NCBI GenBank assembly: GCA_963793625.1
Contig: CAWCAT010000022.1
Location: 233,328-297,327 of the forward strand
Length of the DNA: 64,000 bases
From: G963668605 sp963793625
GTDB lineage: Bacteria > Acidobacteriota > Terriglobia > Bryobacterales > Bryobacteraceae
Reading direction: 5' to 3'
Both the position numbers and the translations under genes were made by a program. The notes below the pieces were generated by a model. That model searched no databases. It saw nothing but the letters and a program-made list of their open reading frames with translations, and was not told where the DNA came from. Shown in pieces: positions 47,034 through 55,714 of the stretch. Position 1 is the stretch's first letter, and every line of letters starts with the position of its first letter.

Positions 47034-48092
47034 CTACTCGTTCATTCCGTTCAGATCCTCATCGCCCGAGTTACCGGGCAAATCGGAGAGCGACGACATT
47101 GGCGCCGGGGACCCCGAAGGACTGATGAGGCGGCCCTGTGAGTCGAACTTCATACCGAAGCCCAACCCGAGCCCACCGAGGATTTCTTTGATTTCGTTCA
47201 GCGACTTGCGGCCGAAGTTCTTGGTGCGGAGCATCTCCGCCTCAGTCTTCTGCACCAGGTCGCCGATGGTCTGAATGTTCGCGTTCTTGAGGCAATTGTA
47301 GGAACGGACACTAAGTTCCAGTTCCTCGACCGAGCGGTTCAGAACCTCGTTCATCTGGCTCTGTGCGCGCTCTGCCGGCTCCTCGACCACTTCGGGAAGT
47401 TCCTCGAAGTTGATAAAGATCGACATATGATCTTTGAGCAGCTTGGCTGCCTGTCCGATTGCGTCCTGCGGCGAAATCGCGCCGTTGCTCCAGACTTCAA
47501 TCGTCAGCTTGTCGTAATCGGTCATCTGCCCCAAACGGGCAGCTTCCACCGAATAGTTCACCTTCCGCACCGGGGAATGCACCGAATCGATCGGCATAAA
47601 GCCCAGCGGGAGGTCCTCGTCAAAGTTACGATCCGCACTGACATATCCACGGCCCTGTTTCAGGCGCATTTCAATGTTCAGCTTGCCACCCTCGCCGAGT
47701 GTGGCGATGTGCATATTACGGTCGAGTACTTCAACATCGTGATCGGTTTCAATTTGGCCGCTCAGCACTTCGCACGGACCAACAGCCTGTACCCGCACCG
47801 TCTTCAACCCGTCTCCCGACATTTTGAACGGGATCTGCTTCAGGTTGAGGATGATGTCCGTGGCGTCTTCCACGACGCCTGGGATCGGACTGAATTCGTG
47901 CGCCACGCCCTCGATTCGCACCGCAGTAATCGCCGCGCCCTCGATGGAGCTCAGCAATACACGGCGCAAGCCGGTTCCGATGGTAGTGCCGAAACCGCGT
48001 TCGAACGGTTGCGCCCAAAACATACCGTAGCGCTCTGTGAGCGACTCGGTGTTCGCAACTAACCGCTTGGGTTTCTGAAAGCCCTTAAACAT
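47034..48092 (-). CDS. rpoA: DNA-directed RNA polymerase subunit alpha
   Basis: 352 residues. The N-terminal assembly domain (PFERGFGTTIGTGLRRVLLS, EGVAHEFSPIPGVVEDATDI) and the C-terminal DNA- and activator-binding domain (LELSVRSYNCLKNANIQTIG, LVQKTEAEMLRTKNFGRKSL) are both present. An extra glycine/serine/proline-rich acidic tail of about 30 residues follows. It sits between rpsD and rplQ as in most bacteria. Confidence 0.98.
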   Translation of the reverse strand: MFKGFQKPKRLVANTESLTERYGMFWAQPFERGFGTTIGTGLRRVLLSSIEGAAITAVRIEGVAHEFSPIPGVVEDATDIILNLKQIPFKMSGDGLKTVRVQAVGPCEVLSGQIETDHDVEVLDRNMHIATLGEGGKLNIEMRLKQGRGYVSADRNFDEDLPLGFMPIDSVHSPVRKVNYSVEAARLGQMTDYDKLTIEVWSNGAISPQDAIGQAAKLLKDHMSIFINFEELPEVVEEPAERAQSQMNEVLNRSVEELELSVRSYNCLKNANIQTIGDLVQKTEAEMLRTKNFGRKSLNEIKEILGGLGLGFGMKFDSQGRLISPSGSPAPMSSLSDLPGNSGDEDLNGMNE

Positions 48093-48106
48093 CGCTGTCT
48101 CCTTAG

Positions 48107-48739
48107 TTACTTCGAGTACAACTCGACGATGAGCTGCTCGTTCAACTGGATCTGGACCAATTCTTCACGCTTCGGCGATCCGGCAATGCGGCCCTTCAGC
48201 GCTTCGCGGTCCACTTCCAGCCAGTTCGGCGTCGGAGCGTGAGCTGTAGCGTCCCGAGCTGCCAGGATTGTAGGATGGTTCTTGCTCTTCTCGCGGACTT
48301 CCACGAGATCATTAACCTTGACCGTAAACGAAGGAATATTAACCTTGTGGCCGTTTACCTGAATGTGGCCGTGACGCACAATCTGGCGCGCTTGGGCGCG
48401 ACTGGTGCCGAAGCCCATGCGGTAGATTACATTGTCGAGCCGGCGCTCCAACAGGTTGAGCATGTTTTCGCCGGTGATGCCCTTGAGTTTGGCTGCCTTC
48501 TCGAACAGATTGCGGAACTGCTGTTCCAGCAAGCCGAAATAGCGGCGGGCCTTTTGCTTTTCGCGGAGCTGCAAGCCGTAACCGACAATCTTCGGCTTAC
48601 GGTCCTTGCCATGCTGTCCGGGTGGGAAGTTGCGCTTTTCGATGGCGCACTTTTCAGTGTGGCAGCGTTCGCCCTTCAGGAATAACTTCATGCCCTCACG
48701 CCGGCACAGCCGGCATACCGGGCCAATATATCTAGCCAA
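48107..48739 (-). CDS. rpsD: 30S ribosomal protein S4
   Basis: 210 residues. It begins MARYIGPVCRLCRREGMKLF, with Cys residues of the zinc-binding C+ form (CRLCRR, then GERCHTEKCAIEKRNFPPGQ). The S4 RNA-binding fold RLDNVIYRMGFGTSRAQARQ, IVRHGHIQVNGHKVNIPSF follows. It assembles the 16S rRNA 5' domain and can also repress translation in some bacteria. It lies 14 bp upstream of rpoA. Confidence 0.98.
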   Translation of the reverse strand: MARYIGPVCRLCRREGMKLFLKGERCHTEKCAIEKRNFPPGQHGKDRKPKIVGYGLQLREKQKARRYFGLLEQQFRNLFEKAAKLKGITGENMLNLLERRLDNVIYRMGFGTSRAQARQIVRHGHIQVNGHKVNIPSFTVKVNDLVEVREKSKNHPTILAARDATAHAPTPNWLEVDREALKGRIAGSPKREELVQIQLNEQLIVELYSK

Positions 48740-48855
48740 TTGCTTTCTCCTTACCTGGATCTTTCATCAGGTGCAGTTTACAGCCGAGAGCGGCTTTCAT
48801 CCTGCTTCCTACAAGTGGACCGCGGCATCCATGATGCCTGGCGACCCGGTACCAC

Positions 48856-48877
48856 AATATTACACGAATATTACACG
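48856..48877. repeat. Tandem 11-bp repeat over the rpsK stop
   Basis: AATATTACACG occurs at 48856-48866 and again at 48867-48877. The second copy contains the rpsK stop codon (48871-48873). Confidence 0.9.
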
Positions 48878-49296
48878 CGTCGTTTCTTCGGCGGGCGGCA
48901 GCCGTTGTGTGGGATCGGTGTGCGGTCCTTGATGGCCCTCACTTCGATGCCGGCGGTTGCCAGCGCACGAACCGCAGACTCACGACCCGCGCCCGGTCCG
49001 CTCACGCGAACTTCCACAGTGCGCAGCCCGAATTCCTTGGCCTTGTTGGCGGCCGTCAGCGACGCTTGTTGAGCGGCGAACGGAGTGCCTTTACGGGAGC
49101 CGCGGAACCCCAGCGAGCCGGAGCTCGACCAGGACAGGACGTTGCCGATAGGATCCGTGAATGTGATGATCGTGTTGTTGAAGGACGCCTGAACATGGAC
49201 TATGCCAGTTGGGACGACCTTCTTCTCACGCTTCTTGAACGATTTCTTCTTCGTTCCTTTTGCTGCTTTTGCTGCTTTTGCTGGTGCTTTCGCCAT
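48871..49296 (-). CDS. rpsK: 30S ribosomal protein S11
   Basis: 141 residues. A Lys/Ala-rich N-terminal extension (MAKAPAKAAKAAKGTKKKSF) precedes the core GIVHVQASFNNTIITFTDPI, NVLSWSSSGSLGFRGSRKGT, VRVSGPGAGRESAVRALATA and TPIPHNGCRPPKKRRV. It binds the platform of the 30S subunit. The space before rpsD is 131 bp, the largest gap in this part of the cluster. Confidence 0.98.
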   Translation of the reverse strand: MAKAPAKAAKAAKGTKKKSFKKREKKVVPTGIVHVQASFNNTIITFTDPIGNVLSWSSSGSLGFRGSRKGTPFAAQQASLTAANKAKEFGLRTVEVRVSGPGAGRESAVRALATAGIEVRAIKDRTPIPHNGCRPPKKRRV

Positions 49297-49351
49297 TACG
49301 AAACCTTAGTTCTCCGGCTATCTGGTTATCTGACTGCCCAAACAACCCGCT

Positions 49352-49738
49352 TTAAGTCTTACCGGTAGCCTTTTTCTTGTTCGCCACAGTGCCGCGCCGT
49401 GGACCCTTGCGGGTGCGCGCATTTGTGTGCGAGCGCTGGCCGCGAACCGGCAGGCTGCGACGATGCCGCACACCGCGGTAAGAACCCATCTCGATGAGCC
49501 GCTTGATGTTGAGCGAGATTTCCTTGCGAAGATCGCCTTCCACGGAGCCTTCGGCTTCGAGGATCTGACGAACCTTGTTCACTTCTTCTTCGCTAAGCTC
49601 AGAGATCTTCTTGTTAAAATCGATACCCGCACGATACAGGATCGACTTCGAGCGTGTCCGCCCAATCCCGTAAATATACGTCAGGCCGATTTCGGCCCGC
49701 TTCTTGTTCGGCAAATCTACGCCTGCAATACGCGCCAT
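49352..49738 (-). CDS. rpsM: 30S ribosomal protein S13
   Basis: 128 residues from the ATG at 49738, preceded by GGAGATATAGC; the open frame to 49882 runs through the rpmJ region and is not the start. The sequence MARIAGVDLPNKKRAEIGLT, YIYGIGRTRSKSILYRAGID and the basic tail HRRSLPVRGQRSHTNARTRK are typical. It contacts tRNA and the inter-subunit bridge. Confidence 0.97.
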   Translation of the reverse strand: MARIAGVDLPNKKRAEIGLTYIYGIGRTRSKSILYRAGIDFNKKISELSEEEVNKVRQILEAEGSVEGDLRKEISLNIKRLIEMGSYRGVRHRRSLPVRGQRSHTNARTRKGPRRGTVANKKKATGKT

Positions 49739-49797
49739 GCTATATCTCCAGATACTACTTTTAACTTCGTGCCGGGTCGCGGATTCCCGCGTAAATC

Positions 49798-49911
49798 CTA
49801 ACCCTGCCGCTGTTTGTGCTTTGGGTTCACGCAAATGACACGCACCACACCCTCGCGGTGGATCACTTTGCACTTGTCGCACATTTTTTTAACCGAAGCT
49901 CGTACTTTCAT
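49798..49911 (-). CDS. rpmJ: 50S ribosomal protein L36
   Basis: 37 residues: MKVRASVKKMCDKCKVIHRE, then GVVRVICVNPKHKQRQG. The zinc ligands Cys11, Cys14, Cys27 and His32 are present, so this is the zinc-binding (C+) form. It starts inside the last codons of infA, overlapping by 4 bp. Confidence 0.95.
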   Translation of the reverse strand: MKVRASVKKMCDKCKVIHREGVVRVICVNPKHKQRQG

Positions 49912-50153
49912 TTTTTCTTTCCTAACAGCCTCGTAATCCTACCCCGGCCGACATCGTGAGGGGAGGGTTCCACCTCTACCCGGTCACCTGGCCGAAGCCT
50001 TACAAAATTGCGCTTGGTGGCGCCAGTCAGATGTGCGAGCACTCTGCTGCGATCCACCAACTCCACCCGGTACAAACCACTGGGCAGAAGTTCCAGTACC
50101 GAACCTTCGCGAGGATCGGCTCCGGTCCCGCCTACGGTCTCGTCAAAACCCAT
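49908..50153 (-). CDS. infA: Translation initiation factor IF-1
   Basis: 81 residues. The S1-like OB fold is clear: EGSVLELLPSGLYRVELVDR, RVLAHLTGATKRNFVRLRPG and DRVEVEPSPHDVGRGRITRL. It differs from common IF-1 in an N-terminal stretch (MGFDETVGGTGADPRE) in place of the usual MAKEDxIE, and a KKK tail. No later start codon fits. The ATG lies inside the last codons of map (22-bp overlap), implying translational coupling. Confidence 0.93.
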   Translation of the reverse strand: MGFDETVGGTGADPREGSVLELLPSGLYRVELVDRSRVLAHLTGATKRNFVRLRPGDRVEVEPSPHDVGRGRITRLLGKKK

Positions 50154-50903
50154 GGACCGTCCGCCGTGACCGCGACACAGTGTTCAAAATGGGCTGAGTA
50201 CAACCCATCTTTCGCCACTGCCGTCCAACGATCACCGAGCACTTTGCTTTCAGGTCTGCCCGGCATTAACCATCGGTTCGATGGCCAAGACCATACCTTC
50301 CTTCAAGCGTGGGTTCTCACCCTTCCGGTCCACATAGTTCGGAACCTGGGGATCTTCATGGAGGTGGGTCCCGATTCCGTGTCCCACATACTCCCGAACG
50401 ATACTGAACCCGTTCGCGACGACGTGTTTTTCAACCGCCTCGCTAATATCAAACAATCGGTTTCCGGCTCTAACCTGCTGGATCGCTAATTCCAGCGACT
50501 TTTCGGTGGTCTCCAGCAGCTTCTTGACTCGCTCGCTTACTTCACCGACCGGGACCGTCACAGCCGAATCACCGAAATAACCTTCCAGCGATACGCCCGT
50601 GTCAATCGACACGATGTCACCCTTTTTCAGGATTCGTTTGGCTGAGGGCATGCCATGTACGATCTCTTCGTTAATCGACGTACACAGCACGAACGGGAAA
50701 CTTTGACCAACAGCAGGTACGTAATACCCCTTGAACGCCGGCTTCGCCCCCGCATCCTTCATCATCTTTTCAGCGACGACTTCGAGATCGAGGGTAGAAA
50801 TCCCCTCCTCAACCATGCCTTTCAGCTTGTTGAGGATTTCCCACACCAAAAGTCCGGAGCGGCGCATCTTTTCTAGTTCTGCGCCGCTTTTCCGAATAAT
50901 CAT
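50132..50903 (-). CDS. map: Methionine aminopeptidase, type I, one frameshift
   Basis: It removes the initiator Met from new proteins. The intact frame (50903 to about 50262) has the metal-binding residues: DIVSIDTGVSLEGYFGDSAV, YVGHGIGTHLHEDPQVPNY and KEGMVLAIEPMVNAG. An extra base near 50258-50264 then gives an early stop, but in the next frame the family's C-terminus continues as RPESKVLGDRWTAVAKDGLY and SAHFEHCVAVTADGPWVLTR, with the last metal Glu in HFEH, to the TAG at 50132. The total is about 256 residues. The gene is normally essential, so an error is likely. It overlaps adk by 4 bp. Confidence 0.9.
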
Positions 50904-51577
50904 TCGTAGCTTCTAATCACGTGACAAGCTCGTTCAGCAATATCTTCGGCCGAGCCTTCGTTTCCGTCCACCGAATAGTACATACCAGTAGACTGTTTGA
51001 AAAAGTCAATCAATGGCGCCGTTTGCTCATCGTAAGCCCGCAAACGCTGGTTGATCACGTCTTCCAGATCATCTGCCCGGGTAATTAACGCAGTTGAGCA
51101 GACATCACAGCTCCCGTCCACTTTGGGAGGCATCGAAATCACGTTGTAAACCGCACCACACTTCGGACAAGACCGGCGAGCAGTCAGACGGGAAACTATT
51201 CTAGTATAGTCCACATCCAGACCGATCACCAGCGGCTCCAGCCCCTGCTCTTTCAGCAGGTGAACCAGGTAGCGCCCTTGCTCCATCGTCCTCGGATAAC
51301 CGTCGAGGATAAAACCGTGCTCGCAATCAGGCTTTTTCACACGATCCGCCACGATCCGGTTCACGAGTTCATCAGTGACCAAACCGCCGGCGTCCATGAT
51401 CGCCTTCACTTCTAACCCTAAGGCTGTTCCAGCCTTCACATTCTCCCGGAAGATGTCTCCGGTCGAAATGTGGGGAATGTCGAAGCACCCTGTCAGATGC
51501 TTGCTGACTGTTCCCTTCCCTGAGCCAGGAGGCCCAAACAACAGTACTGCTACTGTCCGGATACTGATCTTCGGCAT
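50900..51577 (-). CDS. adk: Adenylate kinase, zinc-binding LID type
   Basis: 225 residues. It converts ATP and AMP to two ADP. The P-loop is LLFGPPGSGKGTVSKHL, AMP-binding ISTGDIFRENVKAGTALG, the conserved FILDGYPRTMEQ, and the LID has two Cys pairs (SCPKCGAVYNV, SCDVCSTALITRADD) for zinc. It lies between secY and map as in many bacteria, overlapping the map start by 4 bp (ATGA). Confidence 0.97.
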   Translation of the reverse strand: MPKISIRTVAVLLFGPPGSGKGTVSKHLTGCFDIPHISTGDIFRENVKAGTALGLEVKAIMDAGGLVTDELVNRIVADRVKKPDCEHGFILDGYPRTMEQGRYLVHLLKEQGLEPLVIGLDVDYTRIVSRLTARRSCPKCGAVYNVISMPPKVDGSCDVCSTALITRADDLEDVINQRLRAYDEQTAPLIDFFKQSTGMYYSVDGNEGSAEDIAERACHVIRSYE

Positions 51578-51634
51578 CGAAAAGCGTCCTCTATTCCCAG
51601 AGTGGTGGGCAACTTAGAGGGGCCGAACCACTCT

Positions 51635-53032
51635 TTATACGGTGCTTCTGCGACCGCGGATCCTACCGGCCCGCGGCGTGAAACCTTCGTAGTGGCGCAT
51701 GATCAATTGAGCCTCGATCTGGTTAACCGTGTCCATTGCCACGCCCACCACGATGAGCAGCGAGGTGCCGCCGAAGTAGAAGTTCACTCCCAGTCCATCC
51801 AGCAACCAACGCGGGAAATACTGGTCGATGAAGTTTCCGATTAACGGCAAGTGCTGTAGCTTGATTCCGGAGATCATGATCTGTGGTATCAGGGATAAGA
51901 GCGAAAGATACAAACCACCCACGACCGTGATCTTTGTCAGAATCTTGTTGATATAGTCGGCGGTGTTCTTCCCAGGACGAATTCCCGGAATAAAGCCGCC
52001 ATACCGGCGCATGTTGTCTGCCGCTTCGTTGGGATTAAAGATAATAGACACATAAAAGAAGCAGAAGAATACGATACCGGCTACAAACAATAATGCATAA
52101 AGCGGCTCGGCATACCCGATCGCCTCTAAGGTACCCCGGAACCATGCATTATTCTTAATGAACGGAACTTGCAGCAGGGTCTGGGGAAATGCAAGTAGAG
52201 AAGAAGCGAAGATCACCGGAATCACACCACCGGCATTGACCTTCAGTGGAAGAAAAGTCTGCTGACCACCCATCATGCGGCGGCCTACAACGCGTTTGGC
52301 ATATTGGATCGGAATGCGTCGTTCGCCGCGCTCCACCAGCACGATGAAGCCTACTACAGCCACCATCACCGAAAGGATGATGATCAGGTGCAGCGGATTC
52401 CAGGTCCGCGTAACGAACACGTTGGAATAGATGTTGTCGATCGCGCTCGGCAGTCCGATAACGATACCCGTGAAGATGATCAGGGACATCCCGTTACCAA
52501 TGCCGCGCTCGGAAATTTGCTCGCCCAGCCACATGATGAACGCTGTGCCGGTGGTAAGGCTCAGCATGGTCATCATGACGAAACCAAAGCCAGGGTTCAG
52601 AACGAACCCGCCCTGCATCGCCTGCAAGCCGGTAGCGATACCAAATGATTGAACAACAGCCAGAATCACTGTCAGATAACGCGTCCACTGCGTGATCTTG
52701 CGCCGCCCGAGTTCTCCTTCTTTCTGGAGCTTCTCAAGGGTCGGAACAACCACGGTCAGCAACTGCAGGATGATCGACGACGTGATGTAAGGCATGATGC
52801 CCAGCGCGAAAATAGTTAGGCGCCGGAACATACCACCCGAGAACAAGTCAATGAATCCCAGCAGCGTACCCATGTTTTGCTGAAACGCGAGTTCCAGTTT
52901 ATGGGCGTCGATACCCGGAGTGGGGATATGTCCGCCCAGGCGGTAGATTGCCAGCATCGCCAGGGTGAACAAAAGTCGTTTGCGAAGATCCGGAACCCGG
53001 AAGACGTTCGCGATGGCTTCAAGAAACTTCAT
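51635..53032 (-). CDS. secY: Protein translocase subunit SecY
   Basis: 465 residues and 10 membrane helices. Motifs: RKRLLFTLAMLAIYRLGGHI (start of TM1), GGMFRRLTIFALGIMPYITS (plug-proximal), VLVERGERRIPIQYAKRVVG (cytosolic loop for ribosome/SecA), VNAGGVIPVIFASSLLAFPQ and FIPGIRPGKNTADYINKILT. It forms the protein-conducting channel of the inner membrane. It follows rplO by 18 bp; secE and secG are elsewhere. Confidence 0.98.
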   Translation of the reverse strand: MKFLEAIANVFRVPDLRKRLLFTLAMLAIYRLGGHIPTPGIDAHKLELAFQQNMGTLLGFIDLFSGGMFRRLTIFALGIMPYITSSIILQLLTVVVPTLEKLQKEGELGRRKITQWTRYLTVILAVVQSFGIATGLQAMQGGFVLNPGFGFVMMTMLSLTTGTAFIMWLGEQISERGIGNGMSLIIFTGIVIGLPSAIDNIYSNVFVTRTWNPLHLIIILSVMVAVVGFIVLVERGERRIPIQYAKRVVGRRMMGGQQTFLPLKVNAGGVIPVIFASSLLAFPQTLLQVPFIKNNAWFRGTLEAIGYAEPLYALLFVAGIVFFCFFYVSIIFNPNEAADNMRRYGGFIPGIRPGKNTADYINKILTKITVVGGLYLSLLSLIPQIMISGIKLQHLPLIGNFIDQYFPRWLLDGLGVNFYFGGTSLLIVVGVAMDTVNQIEAQLIMRHYEGFTPRAGRIRGRRSTV

Positions 53033-53050
53033 AGCTCGCTCGTTTCGGTG

Positions 53051-53503
53051 TTACTTCGAATCGCCGACTGTTACCGTTTCCGCAACTCCGCCTGCATTCT
53101 GGATTTTTTCAGCGGCGGATTTGGAAAACAGTGTGGCCTTGACCGTGATCTTACGGGTCAGTTCGCCGTTTCCAAGGACCTTGAGACCATCATGGATCTT
53201 GTGAATGACGCCGAGTTCGATCAGCTTGGCCCCGTCAAACGTATCGCCTTCCAGTTTCTCCAACTGGCTGACATTGACGATCGCGAACTCTTTCTTGAAG
53301 ATGTTCGTGAAACCGCGCTTCGGCAGACGGCGGTGTAGCGGCATCTGGCCGCCTTCAAATCCGCGCATCCGGCTGTAGCCGGAGATGGACTTCTGTCCCT
53401 TTTGACCACGTCCCGAGTACTTACCGCGCGAGCCCATACCACGACCAATGCGAAGCCTTTTGTGCTTCTGCCCTGCCGGAGGTTTCAGTCCACTAAGATT
53501 CAT
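53051..53503 (-). CDS. rplO: 50S ribosomal protein L15
   Basis: 150 residues: MNLSGLKPPAGQKHKRLRIG, RGMGSRGKYSGRGQKGQKSI and GFEGGQMPLHRRLPKRGFTN match the family, with the C-terminal FSKSAAEKIQNAGGVAET. It binds 23S rRNA late in assembly. It lies 106 bp after rpmD; no gene is visible in that gap. Confidence 0.98.
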   Translation of the reverse strand: MNLSGLKPPAGQKHKRLRIGRGMGSRGKYSGRGQKGQKSISGYSRMRGFEGGQMPLHRRLPKRGFTNIFKKEFAIVNVSQLEKLEGDTFDGAKLIELGVIHKIHDGLKVLGNGELTRKITVKATLFSKSAAEKIQNAGGVAETVTVGDSK

Positions 53504-53609
53504 AACGTCGATTCCTTAAATCCACAAATACCCGGAGATCATCTTCGAGACCTTCTCGAATGCCTCTCCGCCTTGCCTTCGACTGCCGCGTTGCAGCGCC
53601 GTTGGCGTC

Positions 53610-53792
53610 TTATTCCACAATCGCCAGCAGATGGGGGATTTTCGCCACCATGCCGCGGAACGACGGAGTGTCCGGACGTACCACTGTCCGGTTCATTGTC
53701 TTCAGACCGAGCGCACGGACGATCTTCTTGTGCTTTTCCGGCGTGCAGATCGGGCTGCGAATCAGCTTGATTTTTATTGTACCTTCGGCCAT
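53610..53792 (-). CDS. rpmD: 50S ribosomal protein L30
   Basis: 60 residues from the ATG at 53792: MAEGTIKIKLIRSPICTPEK, HKKIVRALGLKTMNRTVVRP and MVAKIPHLLAIVE, the usual short bacterial L30. An open frame continues upstream to 53930 but overlaps rpsE and is not used. It sits between rpsE and rplO as in the classic spc operon. Confidence 0.95.
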   Translation of the reverse strand: MAEGTIKIKLIRSPICTPEKHKKIVRALGLKTMNRTVVRPDTPSFRGMVAKIPHLLAIVE

Positions 53793-53856
53793 AGCAAAAA
53801 TTCCTTGCACCCAGCTCCACAGAACCCGGGCAATACCCGGATTGCGGCTTGGTCCC

Positions 53857-54372
53857 TTACATCTTCTCCAATGCCAACCCACGCATGTCGGCCACGGCCG
53901 TCTTGTCGCGGAGTTGTTCGAGCGCTGCAATCGTCGCTTTCACCACATTATGCGGGTTGTGCGATCCGATCGACTTGGTCAACACGTTGGGAATGCCCAC
54001 GGACTGGATGACCGCACGCACAGGACCGCCGGCGATGACGCCAGTTCCGGCCGGAGCCGGCTTCAGCAGAACCTGTCCGGCGCCAAAGCGTCCGAGCACA
54101 ACGTGAGAGATTGTTGTCTCCAGGACATTGATCTTGCGAAGGTTCTTCTTCGCCGATTCGATGCCCTTCTTGATAGCGGCAGGCACTTCCTTCGCCTTGC
54201 CGGTACCGAAGCCAACCACCTTCGCACCCGGATCGCCGATTACGACGAGAGCCGAGAAGCTAAGGTTCTTACCGCCCTTGACGACCTTCGTCACGCGGTT
54301 GATGGAAACAACCTGCTCTTTAAGATTGAGCGTCTGCGGATCGATCCGCTTTACTGTCGGTGTCGCTGCCAT
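53857..54372 (-). CDS. rpsE: 30S ribosomal protein S5
   Basis: 171 residues from the ATG at 54372, which has GGAGTTCTAGGCGA ahead of it; an upstream ATG at 54408 would overlap rplR. Signatures: VVSINRVTKVVKGGKNLSFS, ALVVIGDPGAKVVGFGTGKA, GTGVIAGGPVRAVIQSVGIP and TKSIGSHNPHNVVKATIAAL. S5 guards decoding accuracy. Confidence 0.97.
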   Translation of the reverse strand: MAATPTVKRIDPQTLNLKEQVVSINRVTKVVKGGKNLSFSALVVIGDPGAKVVGFGTGKAKEVPAAIKKGIESAKKNLRKINVLETTISHVVLGRFGAGQVLLKPAPAGTGVIAGGPVRAVIQSVGIPNVLTKSIGSHNPHNVVKATIAALEQLRDKTAVADMRGLALEKM

Positions 54373-54376
54373 TCGC

Positions 54377-54739
54377 CTAGAACTCCAATCCTGCTTCACG
54401 CGCGGCATCGGCCAGGGCTTTCACGCGGCCATGATAAAGATATCCACCGCGATCGAAAACAACCTGCTTGATGCCCTTCTCTTTTGCCCGTTCCGCTACC
54501 AGTTTCCCGATTTCTTTCGCGCCGGCGATGTTGCCGCCGTTGGGAACTTTGGCTGTCTTCTCGAGCGAGGAGGCAGATGCGATCGTCTGACCCTGACGGT
54601 CATCGATGATCTGAGCATAAATGTGCGTCACGCTCCGGAACACCGCCAGACGGGGGCGTTCTGATGTGCCCCGCAGCTTCGCGCGGATGCGTTTGTGAAT
54701 CCGTAGCCGCGTCTCGTTTTTAGAGTGCTTCGTGATCAT
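54377..54739 (-). CDS. rplR: 50S ribosomal protein L18
   Basis: 120 residues: RLRIHKRIRAKLRGTSERPR, LAVFRSVTHIYAQIIDDRQG, GKLVAERAKEKGIKQVVFDR and GGYLYHGRVKALADAAREAG. It binds 5S rRNA. It lies between rplF (6-bp gap) and rpsE (4-bp gap). Confidence 0.98.
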   Translation of the reverse strand: MITKHSKNETRLRIHKRIRAKLRGTSERPRLAVFRSVTHIYAQIIDDRQGQTIASASSLEKTAKVPNGGNIAGAKEIGKLVAERAKEKGIKQVVFDRGGYLYHGRVKALADAAREAGLEF

Positions 54740-54745
54740 GGGTGC

Positions 54746-55282
54746 TTACTTGCCTCCGGCGCCGGACTTACCGACCTTCTTGCGCAGCACTTCGCCAGTG
54801 TAGCGAACGCCCTTGTTCTTGTAAGGATCGGGCTTGCGCAGTGCGCGCATGTTCGCCGCGACCTGCCCCAATAGTTGCCTATCGAAGCTGCTCAGAACCA
54901 GGTGCGTCTGCTTGTCGATCTTGCATTCCACACCCGTCGGCAACACAAACTCGATTGGGTGCGAATAGCCGAGCGTAAAGGAAACCACGGTCCCTTTCAC
55001 GTCGGCACGGTAACCGATGCCTACGATATCGAGTTCTTTTACGAACCCGGACGAGACTCCGGTAACGGCGTTGGCCGTCAGTGCGCGTGTGAGACCGTGA
55101 AGAGCCGCAAATTGGTCAGAATCCCGCAGGATCTCCAGAATGCCGTCCTTCTGCTCCACGCGAACGCCACCAGGCAGCGGTACAATCAGCTTGCCCTTGG
55201 GCCCTTCGACTTGTATCTCTTTGCCGATTGTAACCTTCACGCCTTTCGGCAGTGGAATCGGCTTTTTTCCTACTCTTGACAT
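54746..55282 (-). CDS. rplF: 50S ribosomal protein L6
   Basis: 178 residues with the two L6 repeats: MSRVGKKPIPLPKGVKVTIG, and the C-terminal PDPYKNKGVRYTGEVLRKKV, a strongly conserved signature. It is near the factor-binding site of the large subunit. 10 bp after rpsH. Confidence 0.98.
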   Translation of the reverse strand: MSRVGKKPIPLPKGVKVTIGKEIQVEGPKGKLIVPLPGGVRVEQKDGILEILRDSDQFAALHGLTRALTANAVTGVSSGFVKELDIVGIGYRADVKGTVVSFTLGYSHPIEFVLPTGVECKIDKQTHLVLSSFDRQLLGQVAANMRALRKPDPYKNKGVRYTGEVLRKKVGKSGAGGK

Positions 55283-55292
55283 GGCTAATTCC

Positions 55293-55691
55293 TTACCAGA
55301 TCTGGCACAGCAACTCGCCGCCTACGCCTTCACGACGTGCGGCAGCTCCGGTCATGACGCCCTTCGGCGTGGTCAGAATGTTGATTCCCATTCCACCCAG
55401 CACACGCTGGACTTCCTTGGAGCCGATATATACGCGGCAGCCAGGTCGCGACAAGCGCTCAATGTGCGAGATCACCGGCTGGTTGCCAGGGGTGTACTTC
55501 AGGTAGATTTTGATTACCTTCTTCACGCCCTCTTCGGCCAGCTTGTAATTGGTGATGTAGCCTTCTTCTTTGAGAATACGCGCGATCTCGATCTTCAGCT
55601 TCGAGCCGGGCACATCCACCTTCGGGTGACGCGCAGAGAGTGCATTCCGCACCCGCGTCAACATGTCGGCAATCGGATCCGATGTCATCAT
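55293..55691 (-). CDS. rpsH: 30S ribosomal protein S8
   Basis: 132 residues: SDPIADMLTRVRNALSARHP, YITNYKLAEEGVKKVIKIYL, SRPGCRVYIGSKEVQRVLGG and GINILTTPKGVMTGAAARRE with the family's end GGELLCQIW. S8 binds helix 21 of 16S rRNA and in E. coli represses the spc operon. Confidence 0.98.
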   Translation of the reverse strand: MMTSDPIADMLTRVRNALSARHPKVDVPGSKLKIEIARILKEEGYITNYKLAEEGVKKVIKIYLKYTPGNQPVISHIERLSRPGCRVYIGSKEVQRVLGGMGINILTTPKGVMTGAAARREGVGGELLCQIW

Positions 55692-55714
55692 TTCCTTGGT
55701 CCCTTCCCCGACGA

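Noticed and set aside
49739..49882. N-terminally extended S13
   Set aside because: The extension would be read across rpmJ; the ATG at 49738 has a good ribosome-binding site.
50240..50270. Programmed frameshift in map
   Set aside because: No slippery heptamer or downstream structure is evident, and map is not known to use recoding.
53560..54471. 303-codon open frame on the plus strand
   Set aside because: Antisense to rpmD, rpsE and rplR; no recognisable domain.
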